Assembly (NCBI GenBank): GCA_944472155.2
Contig: OX235274.1
Span: 37,384,052 to 37,448,051 of the forward strand
From: Trichobilharzia szidati
Taxonomy: Eukaryota; Platyhelminthes; Trematoda; Strigeidida; Schistosomatidae
Length of the DNA: 64,000 bases
Reading direction: 5' to 3'
Shown: one piece after another, positions 51,740 through 61,417 of the stretch
Layout of the letters: the number at the start of each line of letters is the position of its first letter
How positions within the stretch are numbered: position 1 is the first letter of the stretch
Translations under genes and position numbers: made by a program
The notes under the pieces: generated by a model
Told to the model about the DNA's origin: nothing
Database searches by the model: none
What the model saw: the letters and a program-made list of their open reading frames with translations, nothing else

Positions 51740-52160
51740 TCCAATGTTTTTGGTGCATTTTTCAGCGATTATGCGATTGTTTTCACATCTGGATTCTGAT
51801 TGGTTGTCCAAGGTCACTGTCTTTTTGACTACGATAGTTTAACTTTGTCCTAATAATAAAAATACTAATAAGTCTTTACTTCAGACAATGTAAAGTAATG
51901 CTCTGAGGTATGTCATGTGATGTAGAACCAATTTTGCATATTTTCTCTTCACTTTCTTCAAGGATTGCATAGCGTGTCATTGAAAGCTAATTAAATATGC
52001 GCATGAGTTCATGTAGAGCAGTCATTTGATGTAGCTGCATGATTAAAACAATAAGAAGATGAGTTTAAGCAGCATTCTGATGGGTGGAAATTCTGGTAAC
52101 CACAATGAGTGTGGCAGACCGCCGTTATCCTTTTTTGTTCTATGAATTTAAATAAAGCAA
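51740..52160. other. No gene seen
   Basis: Short frames only; AACTTTGTCCTAATAATAAA near 51840 may be a Merlin end. Confidence 0.35.
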
Positions 52161-52164
52161 GAAC

Positions 52165-52618
52165 AACAGCGGTTTGTGCAGAATAATACGGTACCATCAC
52201 TTATTTCGTCGGCTTCTCATCAGCTGCTTACAGCCTAAATAAATTGTGAGGTTTACGTACAGAAAAGTTTTTTACATACTTGCAAATTTTACATGTTGTC
52301 AGTTGACAGAAGGTTCCACAGTAAGTGAACAGTGCTCAGAAAATTGCGCTTATATAGTTTTTTCACAGGCAGTTCAAGTTTAAACAAAATAGATGTATGC
52401 ATACAATGGTAAAAGAGTTACGTAATAAAGACGAGAGGTGAGTAAGATGATGAGTAATTAATAAATTTTTTTTTGTAACGATGTACTGAGTTCTAATCAC
52501 GTCATAGAAACAGGAGACAAGCAATATTACAGATTTTAAAAATAAAAATAAAAAAAAGGGGAGGGGTGAGGTTAAAGACAAAGATTACGTAATCAGATTA
52601 GAGAATAAAGACATCCAG
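52165..52618 (-). other. PLE subfamily M 3' untranslated end
   Basis: Follows the stop of the ORF at 52619. It contains the hammerhead at 52178-52227 and ends AACAACAGC, GAACAAAAAAGG-like, as in the 33915 copy (GCAAGAACAACA). Confidence 0.6.
52178..52227 (-). ncRNA. Hammerhead ribozyme candidate, canonical core (PLE subfamily M)
   Basis: Minus-strand order: stem I GCAG, core CTGATGA, stem II GAAGCCGAC, GAA, stem III ATAA...TTAT (22-nt hairpin with inner GGTACC), U17, stem I partner CTGC. The core is canonical; stem II closes with G-C but is otherwise weak. Confidence 0.6.
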
Positions 52619-54325
52619 TTACCATGGCAAGGAAAGACTAATAACTGCTTCTTTCTGAACACATAAATCTGGTTTGAAGCGTTTGATAGAAATTGCTTCG
52701 GCAAACTTGAGGAGAATCGAGCTCCTTTGTCTATTGATAATTTTAAAGGATTTCTCGATTTCCACCTCATGACCCGTGTCGAGGAGATGCCTGGCGATGG
52801 CACTGTTTAAAGAATTTGTTCCCTTTAGACGTAAGCTTTTTGGTACATGTTCAGAAAATCGTAGATATGCCCTTCTTTCTGTCCTTCCAATGTAACTGCT
52901 CCCGCAGATGCATGTAAATTTGTATATGCAGTTGGAGTTCACATGAGAGGGATATCTATCGATTTTTGATTGCACCAAAGAGCAAGTTGTTTGATAGACG
53001 GGAACGAGCTTAGCTGCAGGATAGGCTATAGATAGTGATGTACTCAGCCTTCTGTTGATCATCGCTGTAATGTTTTCACCTTTATAATCAAGCTGAAAGT
53101 AGATTGGCTTTTTTTCCACTGTGATTTGTTTTACATTTTTGACTTCAGATCTTGCATACTTGTTGATGAACTTTTGAGGGTATCCATTTCTCTTCAATGT
53201 CTTTTCAAGAAACTCAAATTCTTCCTCTAATTTCTCTATAGAGCATATTCTTCTCGCTCTATAGTACAGAGTCTTGACTAGACCGCGTTTAAAGCTATTT
53301 GGACAAAAGCTATTGAAATGTAAGTATTGTCCTTTCCATGTAGGCTTTCGATAAATTGACTTTTGAAGACTACCGTCTTCTAGGCGTTCCATGGCAATGT
53401 CGAGGAAGTGAAACTTTCCGTCACTTTCATGTTCCATAGTAAACTCAATATTTCTGTGTGCATCATTGAATAATCCGAGTAAGTGTGAAGCATGACTTTC
53501 ATTGTTGCCCACTATAAATGTGTCATCAACATATCGACAGTAGGAATTTGTTTCGTCGATTGCATGCTTCAACTTTGTTCTTTCAAGGTTGGACATGAAT
53601 ATATCTGCTAAAACAGGGCTAAGTGGACTGCCCATAGCTACACCATCAATTTGGCGGTAAAGAGTGTTGTCAAATTGGAATTGCACATCCGTGGTACACA
53701 TAAGGAGTAGGCGTTTGAATTCCGACTCTGGGAGTGGAAGAAGATCAGAGTGCTGACAAATGATCTCAATAGTTTCGTTGATTGGAATCATTGTGAATAA
53801 GGAGGTCACGTCAAATGACACCATGAACTTATTTAAAACGTTCATGTGGTTCACACTTTCCGAGAAATGAAATGAGTCCTTCATAGTGTGCACGCCTAGC
53901 CGTTGACGAATAGGTTCCAACTTCTCTGCAAGCCAACGTGCCACCTTATGTTGGGGCGAGTTGATCATTGAAAGTATGGGTCTCAGGGGGACTTGTTTTT
54001 TGTGTATCTTCGGAACGCCATACATGTGTGGCAAGCGGGACCCTCGGGGTTTCAATTCATTGTACGTAGTGTTGTCAATCAATTCCTTCTTTAGCAGATC
54101 TCTCAGTGCGTTTGTGATACGTTTTTCGACTGCATCAGTCTTATCTTTCTGGCAATTGTCAACTTTGAATCTCAACGGGTCATTTAACACAGCTTTCATC
54201 TTTGCAATATAGTCCTCTTTATCCATCAGCACCACTCCTGAGCCTTTGTCAGGTCGCAATATAACAATTCTGTCATTATTTTTGAGAGCTTTTAATGCTC
54301 TTTGATGCTCATCAGAAAGGATTGC
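52619..54325 (-). CDS. Penelope-like element ORF: reverse transcriptase + GIY-YIG, near-intact (subfamily M)
   Basis: Open on the minus strand from 54325 (in-frame stop at 54328-54326) to the stop near 52619; 546 codons from the first Met at 54259, preceded by about 22 open codons including NNDRIVILRPDKGSGVV. Residue positions from that Met: PDKGSG at 3-8, PILSMINSP at 94-102, SFDVTSLF at 148-155 (motif A), GVAMGSPLSPVLADIF at 206-221 (motif B), CRYVDDTF at 241-248 (motif C), HFLDIAM and YRKPTWKGQYLHFNSFCP at 284-320 (thumb). The GIY-YIG core is NCIYKFTCICGSSYIGRTER at 443-462 with EH at 470-471, and the end is LCVQKEAVISLSLPW. All catalytic positions I know are present. The N-terminal region before the RT and a 5' terminus are missing, so it is 5'-truncated. 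It is the best preserved PLE in the window. Confidence 0.9.
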   Translation of the reverse strand, partial: AILSDEHQRALKALKNNDRIVILRPDKGSGVVLMDKEDYIAKMKAVLNDPLRFKVDNCQKDKTDAVEKRITNALRDLLKKELIDNTTYNELKPRGSRLPHMYGVPKIHKKQVPLRPILSMINSPQHKVARWLAEKLEPIRQRLGVHTMKDSFHFSESVNHMNVLNKFMVSFDVTSLFTMIPINETIEIICQHSDLLPLPESEFKRLLLMCTTDVQFQFDNTLYRQIDGVAMGSPLSPVLADIFMSNLERTKLKHAIDETNSYCRYVDDTFIVGNNESHASHLLGLFNDAHRNIEFTMEHESDGKFHFLDIAMERLEDGSLQKSIYRKPTWKGQYLHFNSFCPNSFKRGLVKTLYYRARRICSIEKLEEEFEFLEKTLKRNGYPQKFINKYARSEVKNVKQITVEKKPIYFQLDYKGENITAMINRRLSTSLSIAYPAAKLVPVYQTTCSLVQSKIDRYPSHVNSNCIYKFTCICGSSYIGRTERRAYLRFSEHVPKSLRLKGTNSLNSAIARHLLDTGHEVEIEKSFKIINRQRSSILLKFAEAISIKRFKPDLCVQKEAVISLSLPW

Positions 54326-54559
54326 TCACTTACATTTCGTGTCTGTGTGATATTTCTATGTAAGCCCATTTCTCAGAGAAACCACAGATGAATTTACCAC
54401 TACATCCACGTTACCTATACATGAAACAAAATATAATTTATGAGATTATTGACAAACCAGAAAAAGATATGTAGTAGCTAAAATAAAATCTTTAAGAAAT
54501 TTGTTTTACTACTTAATTATTTTTAGTAGTATTTATACTTCATATATAAAAAAGGCACA

Positions 54560-54590
54560 AACAGCGAAGAAAATTTTCTTTTCGACGATT
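54560..54590 (-). repeat. Truncated PLE terminal motif, fused to a plus-strand PLE
   Basis: CAGCGAAGAAAATTTTCTTT then TCGACGATTC matches the left arm at 37824-37855. It joins directly to PLE coding sequence reading the other way at 54590, the same inverted-terminus layout as at 40222 and 58228. Confidence 0.6.
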
Positions 54591-55200
54591 CATTTCCTTG
54601 AGAATGGGTATCCACCAAGATTTATCCACAAAAGCATGAAGGAGAAGCCTCCGGTGTCAAACATCGCAATGGTTCCTAAGAGGACTCTCTTCATAAACCT
54701 AGAATTCAAAGGTGATGTCGCAGCGGAAATTCTCAGAAACTGCCTTTCTAAATGTCTGAAGAAGACATTTCCAACAGCCACTCTACGTATCGCATTTTCC
54801 TGCAGACAGTTAGTCCAGTCTAACGCTATGGACAAGATACCGTTTTTGGCCACCTCATTGTGTATTTATCAATTTACTTGCTCGTGTGGAGCAAAACATA
54901 TCGGCCGTACGCGACGTCAAGTCCACAAACGTGTTCTGGAACACTGCCCAGCTTGGTTAGCCAGGGGAGAAAAGAAGAAAAGCAACAGCTCAATCCTCGA
55001 ACACCTTGTCATCTCCGGACATCGAGCACCCCCACATGAATGCTTCACAGTGTTACACAGAGTCCCTCAATATCGTACAAAGGGACTTCGGATACGCCAT
55101 CTGTACTTAGCTGAAGCATCAGCTATTCGAGATCTGAAACCGGACCTCTGCATTTAAAAGCACTATATACATTCCCTCAGCCTACGGTGGCCAGAGTAAC
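54588..55200 (+). pseudogene. PLE (subfamily N): GIY-YIG half, open frame
   Basis: The frame from 54588 reads FLENGYPPRFIHKSMKEKPP, VPKRTLFINLEFKGDVAAEI, KKTFPTATLRIAFSCRQLVQ, LCIYQFTCSCGAKHIGRTRR, HKRVLEHCPAWLARGEKKKS, YLAEASAIRDLKPDLCI and a stop. The YIG tyrosine is H (KHIGRT). Two EH-like pairs are kept. The 5' side starts abruptly at the inverted terminus; the reverse transcriptase is missing. Confidence 0.8.
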
Positions 55201-55334
55201 GTTCTTAATATAATTTTGCTTCTTTTTTGTTATGTGAGTTTACGGTTGTTAATGTTATTATTATTATTATTATTATATTATTATTATACCCATCATCCAT
55301 ATTTTATTATCACTCTGTTACCTACCCATTGATG

Positions 55335-56655
55335 AAATTATTTTAGGAATTCAGTTATGCCTCACATCTACTATCTTTAAATTCCAAGGCAAAATATATA
55401 GACAAACTGAAGGTGTAGCATTGGGATCACCAATATCCCCTATCGTAGCAGATATCTTTATGGATAGCTGGGAAAATATGGCGCTTAATACGTTTAATCC
55501 TACTCCAAAAATATGCTGAAAATATGTGGATGACACTTTCACGGTGTTAAAAACAGAACATATCTCTACCCTCTTGACACATATAAGCTCACTAGTGGAG
55601 GGAATAAAATTCACATTTGAATCGGAAAATGAACAAGGAGAGTTAGCTGTGATGTTAGACTGTAAAATAAAACCAATAGAAGAGGGCAAACTACACACTA
55701 GTGTTTATAGAAAACCAACGCATTCTGCTAATAGATATTTAAACTTTAATTCACCTCATCCTTTAACTGTTAAGGCAGGCTTAGTTAAGTGTTTAACAAA
55801 CCGAGCAATGGCACTAAGTAGCACAAAAAAAGACCTAAATGATGAAATAAAACAGATAGAAGAGGCGTTGGTTTTAAATAACTATCCTCTAAAATTCATT
55901 AGGAAGATTGAAAAACGCCAAAAGAAAAATAAAAAGAATTGTGAAACTAGTAATAATAGTATAAACAAGAGAGAATATAAGTCATCGACAGTTATACCAT
56001 ATAAAGAAGGGACATCTGAGACCCTACGTAGGATTCTTAATAAAGCAGGAATTAGGGTGGTGGCATTCAAACCTACAAACTCACTTAGGGACAAGCTCTG
56101 TGGGCTAAAAGACCTAGTCGGTTGACCCAATTAAACAAAATAACATAATTTACAAAATACCCAGCAATGGCTGTGAGGTCAACTACATAGGTCAAACTAG
56201 TAGGTCAGGGGTAGTCAGATTGTCAGAACATAAGAATTTAGCTAAGGTAAGAATGGTTGACCCAGAGAAGATAAGTAATTTAGAAAAAAGCTCGGCAATT
56301 GCAATGCATGCATTAACACACAACCACACATTAGGGTGGGAGAGGGTTGAAATTCCCAAAAGTAATCTAGGTAGGTGGAGATAGAGGTTGATTACTGAAT
56401 CCTTGCTCATCGAATCTACACCCAACACATGCAATAGGAATGATTCATCACTCATACCCGAAATATGGAAAATATTACTACCAATCAAATCAAGTGAAAA
56501 TCAAGTGAAAAACAATGGAACTATATAAATGAAATTAGGAAGTCGTGTGATTACCTTGATATGATTATGAGCAATAATTTGTGCTCAAAACGTCATCAGT
56601 AAACATTACTGTATAACACTGTGAGACTTTATCAAAATAAAATTTACCCATAAAG
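55335..56655 (+). pseudogene. PLE family A: palm to 3' end, longest copy of its family
   Basis: Reads TSTIFKFQGKIYRQTEGVAL, GSPISPIVADIFMDSWENMA (motif B), then a TGA stop at 55517-55519 directly before KYVDDTFTVLKTEHI (motif C). LDCKIKPIEEGKLHTSVYRK, YLNFNSPHPLTVKAGLVKCL (thumb) and a long basic KKNKKNCETSNNSIN linker follow. After a frameshift at about 56122 comes a GIY-YIG core NNIIYKIPSNGCEVNYIGQT then SRSGVVRLSEHKNLAKVRMV, LEKSSAIAMHALTHNHTLGW, and PEIWKILLP. The 3' UTR with hammerhead-like fold at 56555-56600 ends at about 56655. Confidence 0.85.
56555..56600 (+). ncRNA. Hammerhead-like fold, A3-U8 type, mutated (PLE family A)
   Basis: CTTGAT, ATGATTA, TGAGCAATAATTTGTGCTC, AAA (G12 lost), ACGT, C, ATCAGT. 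Same architecture as 2438-2487 and 3486-3532, with stem II GAGC/GCTC perfect. Confidence 0.4.
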
Positions 56656-56724
56656 GAGTAACCTCAGTCAACCTTGTTAATGGTTTTTCTTCAAGATTTA
56701 GTTTGCAGGGATTTATTTCGTTCC

Positions 56725-56905
56725 ATGTTTGATCACAAGCAGACATGAGTTAGAGAACTACTGGAAAACCACCATGGAGTAGTAAGCACTTATTTTGTCC
56801 TACTTTGGGACTCTTCATTAGTACTCACCCACAGAGGTTCGAATCCAGGACTTTCCGGTTGCTGGGACAGCTCATAGACCATTCTGACACTGGGAACCGT
56901 TTCAA
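56725..56905 (-). repeat. SINE-gamma, minus-strand copy
   Basis: The minus strand reads AAAGTCCTGGATTCGAACCT (B-box), GTGGGTGAGTACTAATGAAG, AGTCCCAAAGTAGGACAAAA, TGCTTACTACTCC, TAGTTCTCTAACTCATGTC. The ribozyme core is mutated. Confidence 0.65.
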
Positions 56906-57114
56906 CGCCCAGCCCACGAATTCCAACTTCTACCAATTTTTGATTTTAGCCTGACCACTACTCAATTTCATCGGTGAGTATATGTCCTCATGCCCGACAT
57001 GGTGGATCCCAGGGGTCACGACTTCTCACTAGAACTCCAGGAAACTTTTTCCTGTAGGCATTCACTAGCGAGCATCACAATCGGTAGAATTTAGAATTTA
57101 TGGACAGCTAGGTG

Positions 57115-57245
57115 GGATCTTAGTGGCTGAATGGTCTTTGACTTGCCTTGTTACCGGAATTTCCTGGGTTCAAACCCTTGTGGGGAGGTACTTCTAAACA
57201 GCCCCAAACTAGGATAAAACAGCTCGTGATTGTTATTAATTTACA
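57115..57245 (+). repeat. SINE-gamma, plus-strand copy, degraded
   Basis: TCTTAGTGGCTGAATGGTC (A-box region), TCCTGGGTTCAAACCCTTGT (B-box), GAGGTACTTCTAAACAGCCC, CAAACTAGGATAAAACAGC. Confidence 0.6.
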
Positions 57246-57686
57246 CCGAAATTGATTACGTTTTATACCATTCGAACATTCGTAAATTTTAAACAGAATC
57301 ATTTGGCTCAGAATCAGATCATCTTTAAAATTAAGCAAATATTTTGATGATACTAATTACATAGTTAAACCAAGGATGTCTTTTTCTCTCGGAAATACGT
57401 ATGATTTAGAGTTTTGAGTTGCGTTTTTATTCCAAAGAAGCTCATATGATAAAGCGAATACTCATTTTTATATCAATTCTTCTAAGAAAATATTTCTGAG
57501 ATAATCATGCATGGATTTTCAAAATTTCTTTAATACGCACTTCTTACTAGACGGAAAACAATCTTTATGTATCCCCCTAAGCCTAAGGAAAGGAAAATTA
57601 GATTTTTCGCAACGATAATAAAAAGGCATTAATTTAGTTTTGCTTATTTTTGTGAATCTTTTTTCTAAAAACAAAACACGTAGTAG
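57246..57686. other. No gene seen
   Basis: AT-rich, short frames only. Confidence 0.4.
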
Positions 57687-57990
57687 TGTAACAACAGAAG
57701 ACAAGGGCCAGGCAACAGATCGTTTATTAAGGAAAATCAACACATATTTATAGATTTTAATGTACATTATTGTAGTTTATCGTTAGTAGAAAATACAGTC
57801 TTTTGATTGATTGTTTCTCACAGAAAGTTAACCTTGCATCTCTTTGTGGCTGTGTCAGATCATCCATATGCTAACTGTATCCGCCTACGCAAAGCCTTTG
57901 TTCTCATTTTCTCACCACGAATATTGGGGACATAAACATTGACGTCAATTACTGTCTACCAACTTTGGCTAGCAGCCAGCTCTCACCACA
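57687..57990 (+). mobile_element. Solo LTR (LTR-1 family) with 4-bp target duplication
   Basis: Starts TGTAACAACAGAAGACAAG, ends CAGCTCTCACCACA, flanked by GTAG on both sides (57683-57686 and 57991-57994). It is inserted next to a PLE terminal motif (57988-58053, minus strand). 304 bp, shorter than the 348-352 bp copies through internal deletions. Confidence 0.85.
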
Positions 57991-58055
57991 GTAGTTCAGC
58001 GAAGAGGAGTCTCTTTTCTGCGGCGAATTCATTCACTTAGCTGTAAAATCGCAGT
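57991..58055 (-). ncRNA. PLE terminal motif, hammerhead-like, degenerate
   Basis: Minus strand: ACAGC, TAAGTGAATGAATTCGCCGC, AGAAAAGAGACTCCTCTT, C, GCTGAACTAC. Stem I (CAGC/GCTG) and stem III (AAGAG..CTCTT) are clear; the core is mutated. The motif is cut by the LTR insertion. Confidence 0.4.
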
Positions 58056-58119
58056 TATAAATACACTTATTTTTGTATGTGTGTTCGTGTGTATATTAGG
58101 TTTGTCTGAGAAGGAATAA

Positions 58120-58228
58120 AAATTAGTAAGGGGTAATGCTGTCAGGACATTTCAAAAATGTGATGAATTTTGACAACACAGTTAGAAGGCTTAGCTTATC
58201 TGAAACGTGTAATGTATTTGAGCAACAC
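58120..58228 (-). repeat. Inverted PLE subfamily F/O terminus
   Basis: The reverse complement reads GTTGTGTTGCTCAAATACAT, TACACGTTTCAGATAAGC, CTTCTAACTGTGTTGTCAAA, matching 59225-59300. It is fused at about 58228 to plus-strand PLE coding. Confidence 0.7.
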
Positions 58229-59310
58229 AACCCACCGAGAAGATGGGTCAGTAAGACGATCTGTCTACAAAACGTCCACATGGACAGGACAGTATCTAAA
58301 TTATCATAGCTTCTGTCCATTATAGTATGAAAAGGTGTTGGTTAAGTGTTTGTTCAAACGCATTCAACGTAAATGTACTGCCAACACAAGTGAAGAAGAA
58401 AGAAAACACCTTACTGAAATATTGTTAGATAACAATTACCCACTGAGATTCACTAAGCATTGTGGAAGTGTCAACCAAAGAGCTCTACCAGTTCAATCAA
58501 CTCCCAAAATGGATGTTTATATATCTTTGCCGTTCAGGGGTGACCAACAAGGTCTGGTCACTAAAGAAAGACTTAAGGCGGCAATTAATAGAACTTACTA
58601 TGCAGCTAAACTTATCTGCATAGAGAAAACGAGAACTATGCTTTCCTGTAAACCCTCACAGTATCCGGATGATAGTGTCACATCCCACTGTGTTTACCAG
58701 TTTAAATGTATGTGTGGACACAAGTACGTAGGGAGGACCCATCGGTCTCTGCAGGTTAGGGTTACAGAGTATATTCCAAGGTGGCTGCAATGAGAAATAA
58801 AATTGCCAGATACAATTGATCCCGGAAATAGATGTCCAATATCATCTGTAGCGAAGCGCATTATAGAGACGGGTCATGAATTTGATTTCAACAATACCTT
58901 TAAGCCCATTTATGAAACAAGGTTGGGTCACATACTTAAATTCGCTGAAGCCTTGCCCATAAAAGTTATTTGTTATTACTTTAAACCTGCCTTGGTTATC
59001 CATTTTAGAACCCAGGATCAATTCACTTCATAATAATATTTACAAACCCTTCTTTGCTTTATTTTTTTCTTTCTTAACCACACCTTTGTGTCATCTCCCC
59101 ATCCATTATTTGTAACTTTGATCTGTACACAATCTGACCTGTATTGTAATGATTCATGTTTGTTTTCTTGCCTTCTATGAAACTGTTTATGACAAGCACG
59201 TGTGTGATCAGAATGTCCGAAATGTGTTGCGCAAATACGTACATTACACGTTTCAGATAAACTACGTCTTCTTATTATGTTGTAGAAATTCATAAAGGGA
59301 ACTAATTGCT
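58229..59310 (+). pseudogene. PLE (subfamily O): thumb, GIY-YIG, 3' end
   Basis: Reads DGSVRRSVYKTSTWTGQYLN, a stop, LVKCLFKRIQRKCTANTSEE, LLDNNYPLRFTKHCGSVNQR, MDVYISLPFRGDQQGLVTKE, INRTYYAAKLICIEKTRTM, SHCVYQFKCMCGHKYVGRTH, RSLQVRVTEYIPRWLQ, stop, then SVAKRIIETGHEFDFNNTFK and LKFAEALPIK. YIG is YVG and the EH pair is EY (TEYIP). Only a few stops or shifts; closest to subfamilies F and G. The 3' end holds a G3-C8 hammerhead at 59198-59251. Confidence 0.85.
59198..59251 (+). ncRNA. Hammerhead-like ribozyme, G3-C8 variant (PLE subfamily O)
   Basis: Stem I ACGTGT, core GTGATCA, stem II GAATGTCC, GAA, stem III ATGTGTTGCGCAAATACGTACAT (ATGT/ACAT outer, TTGCGCAA inner; internal insert), U17, partner ACACGT (6 perfect pairs). 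Same swapped 3-8 pair as 39042-39093, but stems I and III have different sequences that remain paired. Confidence 0.65.
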
Positions 59311-59454
59311 TTAAAAATGTGATGAATCCTCAAATTGTAACTACGCGGGTAAACATTGGCAAGAGGGTAGTGGTGATGTGTTGTCAAAAACACTGTTATT
59401 ATTCAAGTGTTGGTTTGTAGGGAATTCATTAGTTACAAGATTTTCATCAAGAGC

Positions 59455-59760
59455 TGACATTAGTTAGAGAACCATTGGAAAACCTGGGAGTACTGGACAA
59501 CTGTTTCGTCCTAGTTTGGCACTCTTCATCAGAACGCACCCACCGGGATTTGAACCCAGGACCTCCTGGGCCATTGGATCGGGTCCCAGTAGCCAAATGG
59601 TATACGGGCTCGCCTTGTAACCCAGAAGGTCCTGGGTTCTAATCCCGGTGGGTGCGTACTGATGAGGAATCCCAACTAGGACGAAACATCTGTCGAGTAC
59701 TCGCAGGTTTCCCAGTGGTTCTCTAACTAATGTCAGCTCATGATGAAAATCCTGACACAC
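59455..59760. mobile_element. Two SINE-gamma copies, head to head
   Basis: A minus-strand copy (59580-59455) and a plus-strand copy (59581-59760) meet at their tRNA-like heads and form a large palindrome. Both keep B-boxes (GGGTTCAAATCCCGGTGG and GGGTTCTAATCCCGGTGG) and the ribozyme segment. The plus copy has GTACTG, ATGAGGA, ATCCCAACTAGGAC, GAA, ACATCTGT, C, GAGTAC. Confidence 0.8.
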
Positions 59761-59984
59761 TGTTATTAATTTTATCCAACGCAAAATAGAAGTTGAATAA
59801 GCGCAATGGAATTTCGTAATAAGATGAGTAGTGTAAAGAATGAGTTGTGATTAGGATGCACATAGAAACAAAGGAAAATATGGAATTACATAAGAGTTCT
59901 AAAAATTACAGACGTTATAGTGAGTTAGAAAAAAAAGGAGCCTAGAAGCATCAAGTCAGTAGAAGTCAACACGGTTGTTACCAT

Positions 59985-60480
59985 GATAGCAGAAGTGGTT
60001 GGATGATTTTCTTTTGCATGTATAGCTCTGGTTTCTCCAATTGAATGGCTAAGGCTTCAGCAATTCAAAGGAGAATAAAGCGTATTGTCTTTGGTAGGCT
60101 GTTCTTCACTTTGTAGATCACTCTGAAGAAGGGGGCGTTTGTTGAGATGGAATGTTCAGTGTTTATGAGATATCTGATTATCGCACTCCTTATACAGTCA
60201 CTATTACCTTTTTGTAGCCATGCGGGACAGTGTTCTTTAACCCTTTTGGACAGGAAATGCATCGAACGATCAATGTATCTAGCTCTACAGCAACAGGTGA
60301 ACTGATATATGCACATATTAGTGGCCAGATGCGAAATATTTTCCTTAAGGCTTCTTCAGATCAATGAACGACTGGAGAACACTACTCTTAGCGTTGCGTT
60401 GCTGCGAAGAATGTTCTTCTTGAAGATGTGATCTGTAATTTCTTGAAGTTTCATGTGGATGATTTCAATATTGTTTTGTG
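59985..60480 (-). pseudogene. PLE (subfamily P): GIY-YIG and C-terminus, decayed
   Basis: The minus strand reads ITDHIFKKNILRSNATLRVV, FSSRSLI, HLATNMCIYQFTCCCRARYI, DRSMHFLSKRVKEHCPAWLQ, KGNSDCIRSAIIRYLINTEH, FFRVIYKVKNSLPKTIRF, then IAEALAIQLEKPELYMQK. YIG is YID and the next R is kept. Two frame breaks. Confidence 0.75.
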
Positions 60481-60519
60481 GTCTTATCCTGACAATTTTT
60501 CAAGCTTTCCTAGTTCCAA

Positions 60520-60720
60520 TGGATTTCTCAGTGATCGAATAGAGGCTCTGCGGTATTCATTTCTTCTAATATTGAATTCTTTCTGGTGAGGTTTGTCCTA
60601 TGTATATCGCATCACATTCTAGTCATCTTATCTTATAGACACAATTATACCTTGAATCCTTTGTAATTTGGTTATTTATGTACCTTTTTAGTGAGTTTCA
60701 CGCTTTGAAGGAAACTCTGA
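60520..60720 (-). pseudogene. PLE GIY-YIG fragment of another family
   Basis: The minus strand reads SRYNCVYKIR, a stop, LECDAIYIGQTSPERIQY, STIEKSIGTR-like. YIGQT links it to the family A-type core at 56190. Confidence 0.5.
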
Positions 60721-60724
60721 TTTC

Positions 60725-61270
60725 GTGTTTATTGAGCACTTTTCTAGGAACTTGACTTTTCGCGCTCAAGAACATCTCCCACTGTGGCTAAGTAAAGGTG
60801 TAGGCAAAATGATTAACAGTTCGATATTAGACCATCTGGTGCAAACCGGCCACAAAGCCAGCGTGGAAGAATCCTTCTCTAAAATCTACCGGGTGCCTAA
60901 TAAATTGCCAAAATCATCGGAGCACTGCATGCTCCAAAGAGCAGAGGCTATTGCCATTCGCCTCAAACAACCAGTGCTCTGCGTTCAAAAGAAGAAAGTC
61001 CAGCCAGCCACTACTGCTGCCCTGTCCGGCCTTCAGTAGAGACTATAAATTCATGAATTTGTGTTATTATCTTTCCTAATTTTTCTGACATTCAGCTTAT
61101 TTTTATTTTGATACTACTGAGCTGTAATCTATTGATATTATTGATTTGATGTTATTTAAACAGCATTAATGTTGTTCATAACACTAATTCATTCATTCAC
61201 TATAATGAATATATAACTGTAGGGCCTAATGATGAAGTTACCGAAAAGAGTACTATTTGTTCAGTATCCA
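60725..61270 (+). pseudogene. PLE (subfamily K): GIY-YIG C-terminus and 3' end, open
   Basis: The frame reads RNLTFRAQEHLPLWLSKGVG, KMINSSILDHLVQTGHKASV, EESFSKIYRVPNKLPKSSEH, EAIAIRLKQPVLCVQKKKVQ, PATTAALSGLQ, stop at 61037. The YIG core is cut off on the left. The 3' UTR ends with the terminal motif at 61216-61268 (GGC, CTAATGA, TGAAGTTACC, GAA, AAGAGTACTATT, T, GTTC). Confidence 0.8.
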
Positions 61271-61417
61271 TTCTTTTGAAAATATATCCAATGCCCAAAT
61301 TTTCTTCAAACTACTCAACGTCAACTTGGTATGGACATATATACCTAAAATTAACTGTTATCAACTTCTAGTGTTGTGCATATTCCACTATTCAGAATCA
61401 CAATCTTGAGGAATACT

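Noticed and set aside
53961..54212. 83-codon plus-strand ORF
   Set aside because: Antisense shadow of the PLE reverse transcriptase at 52619-54325.
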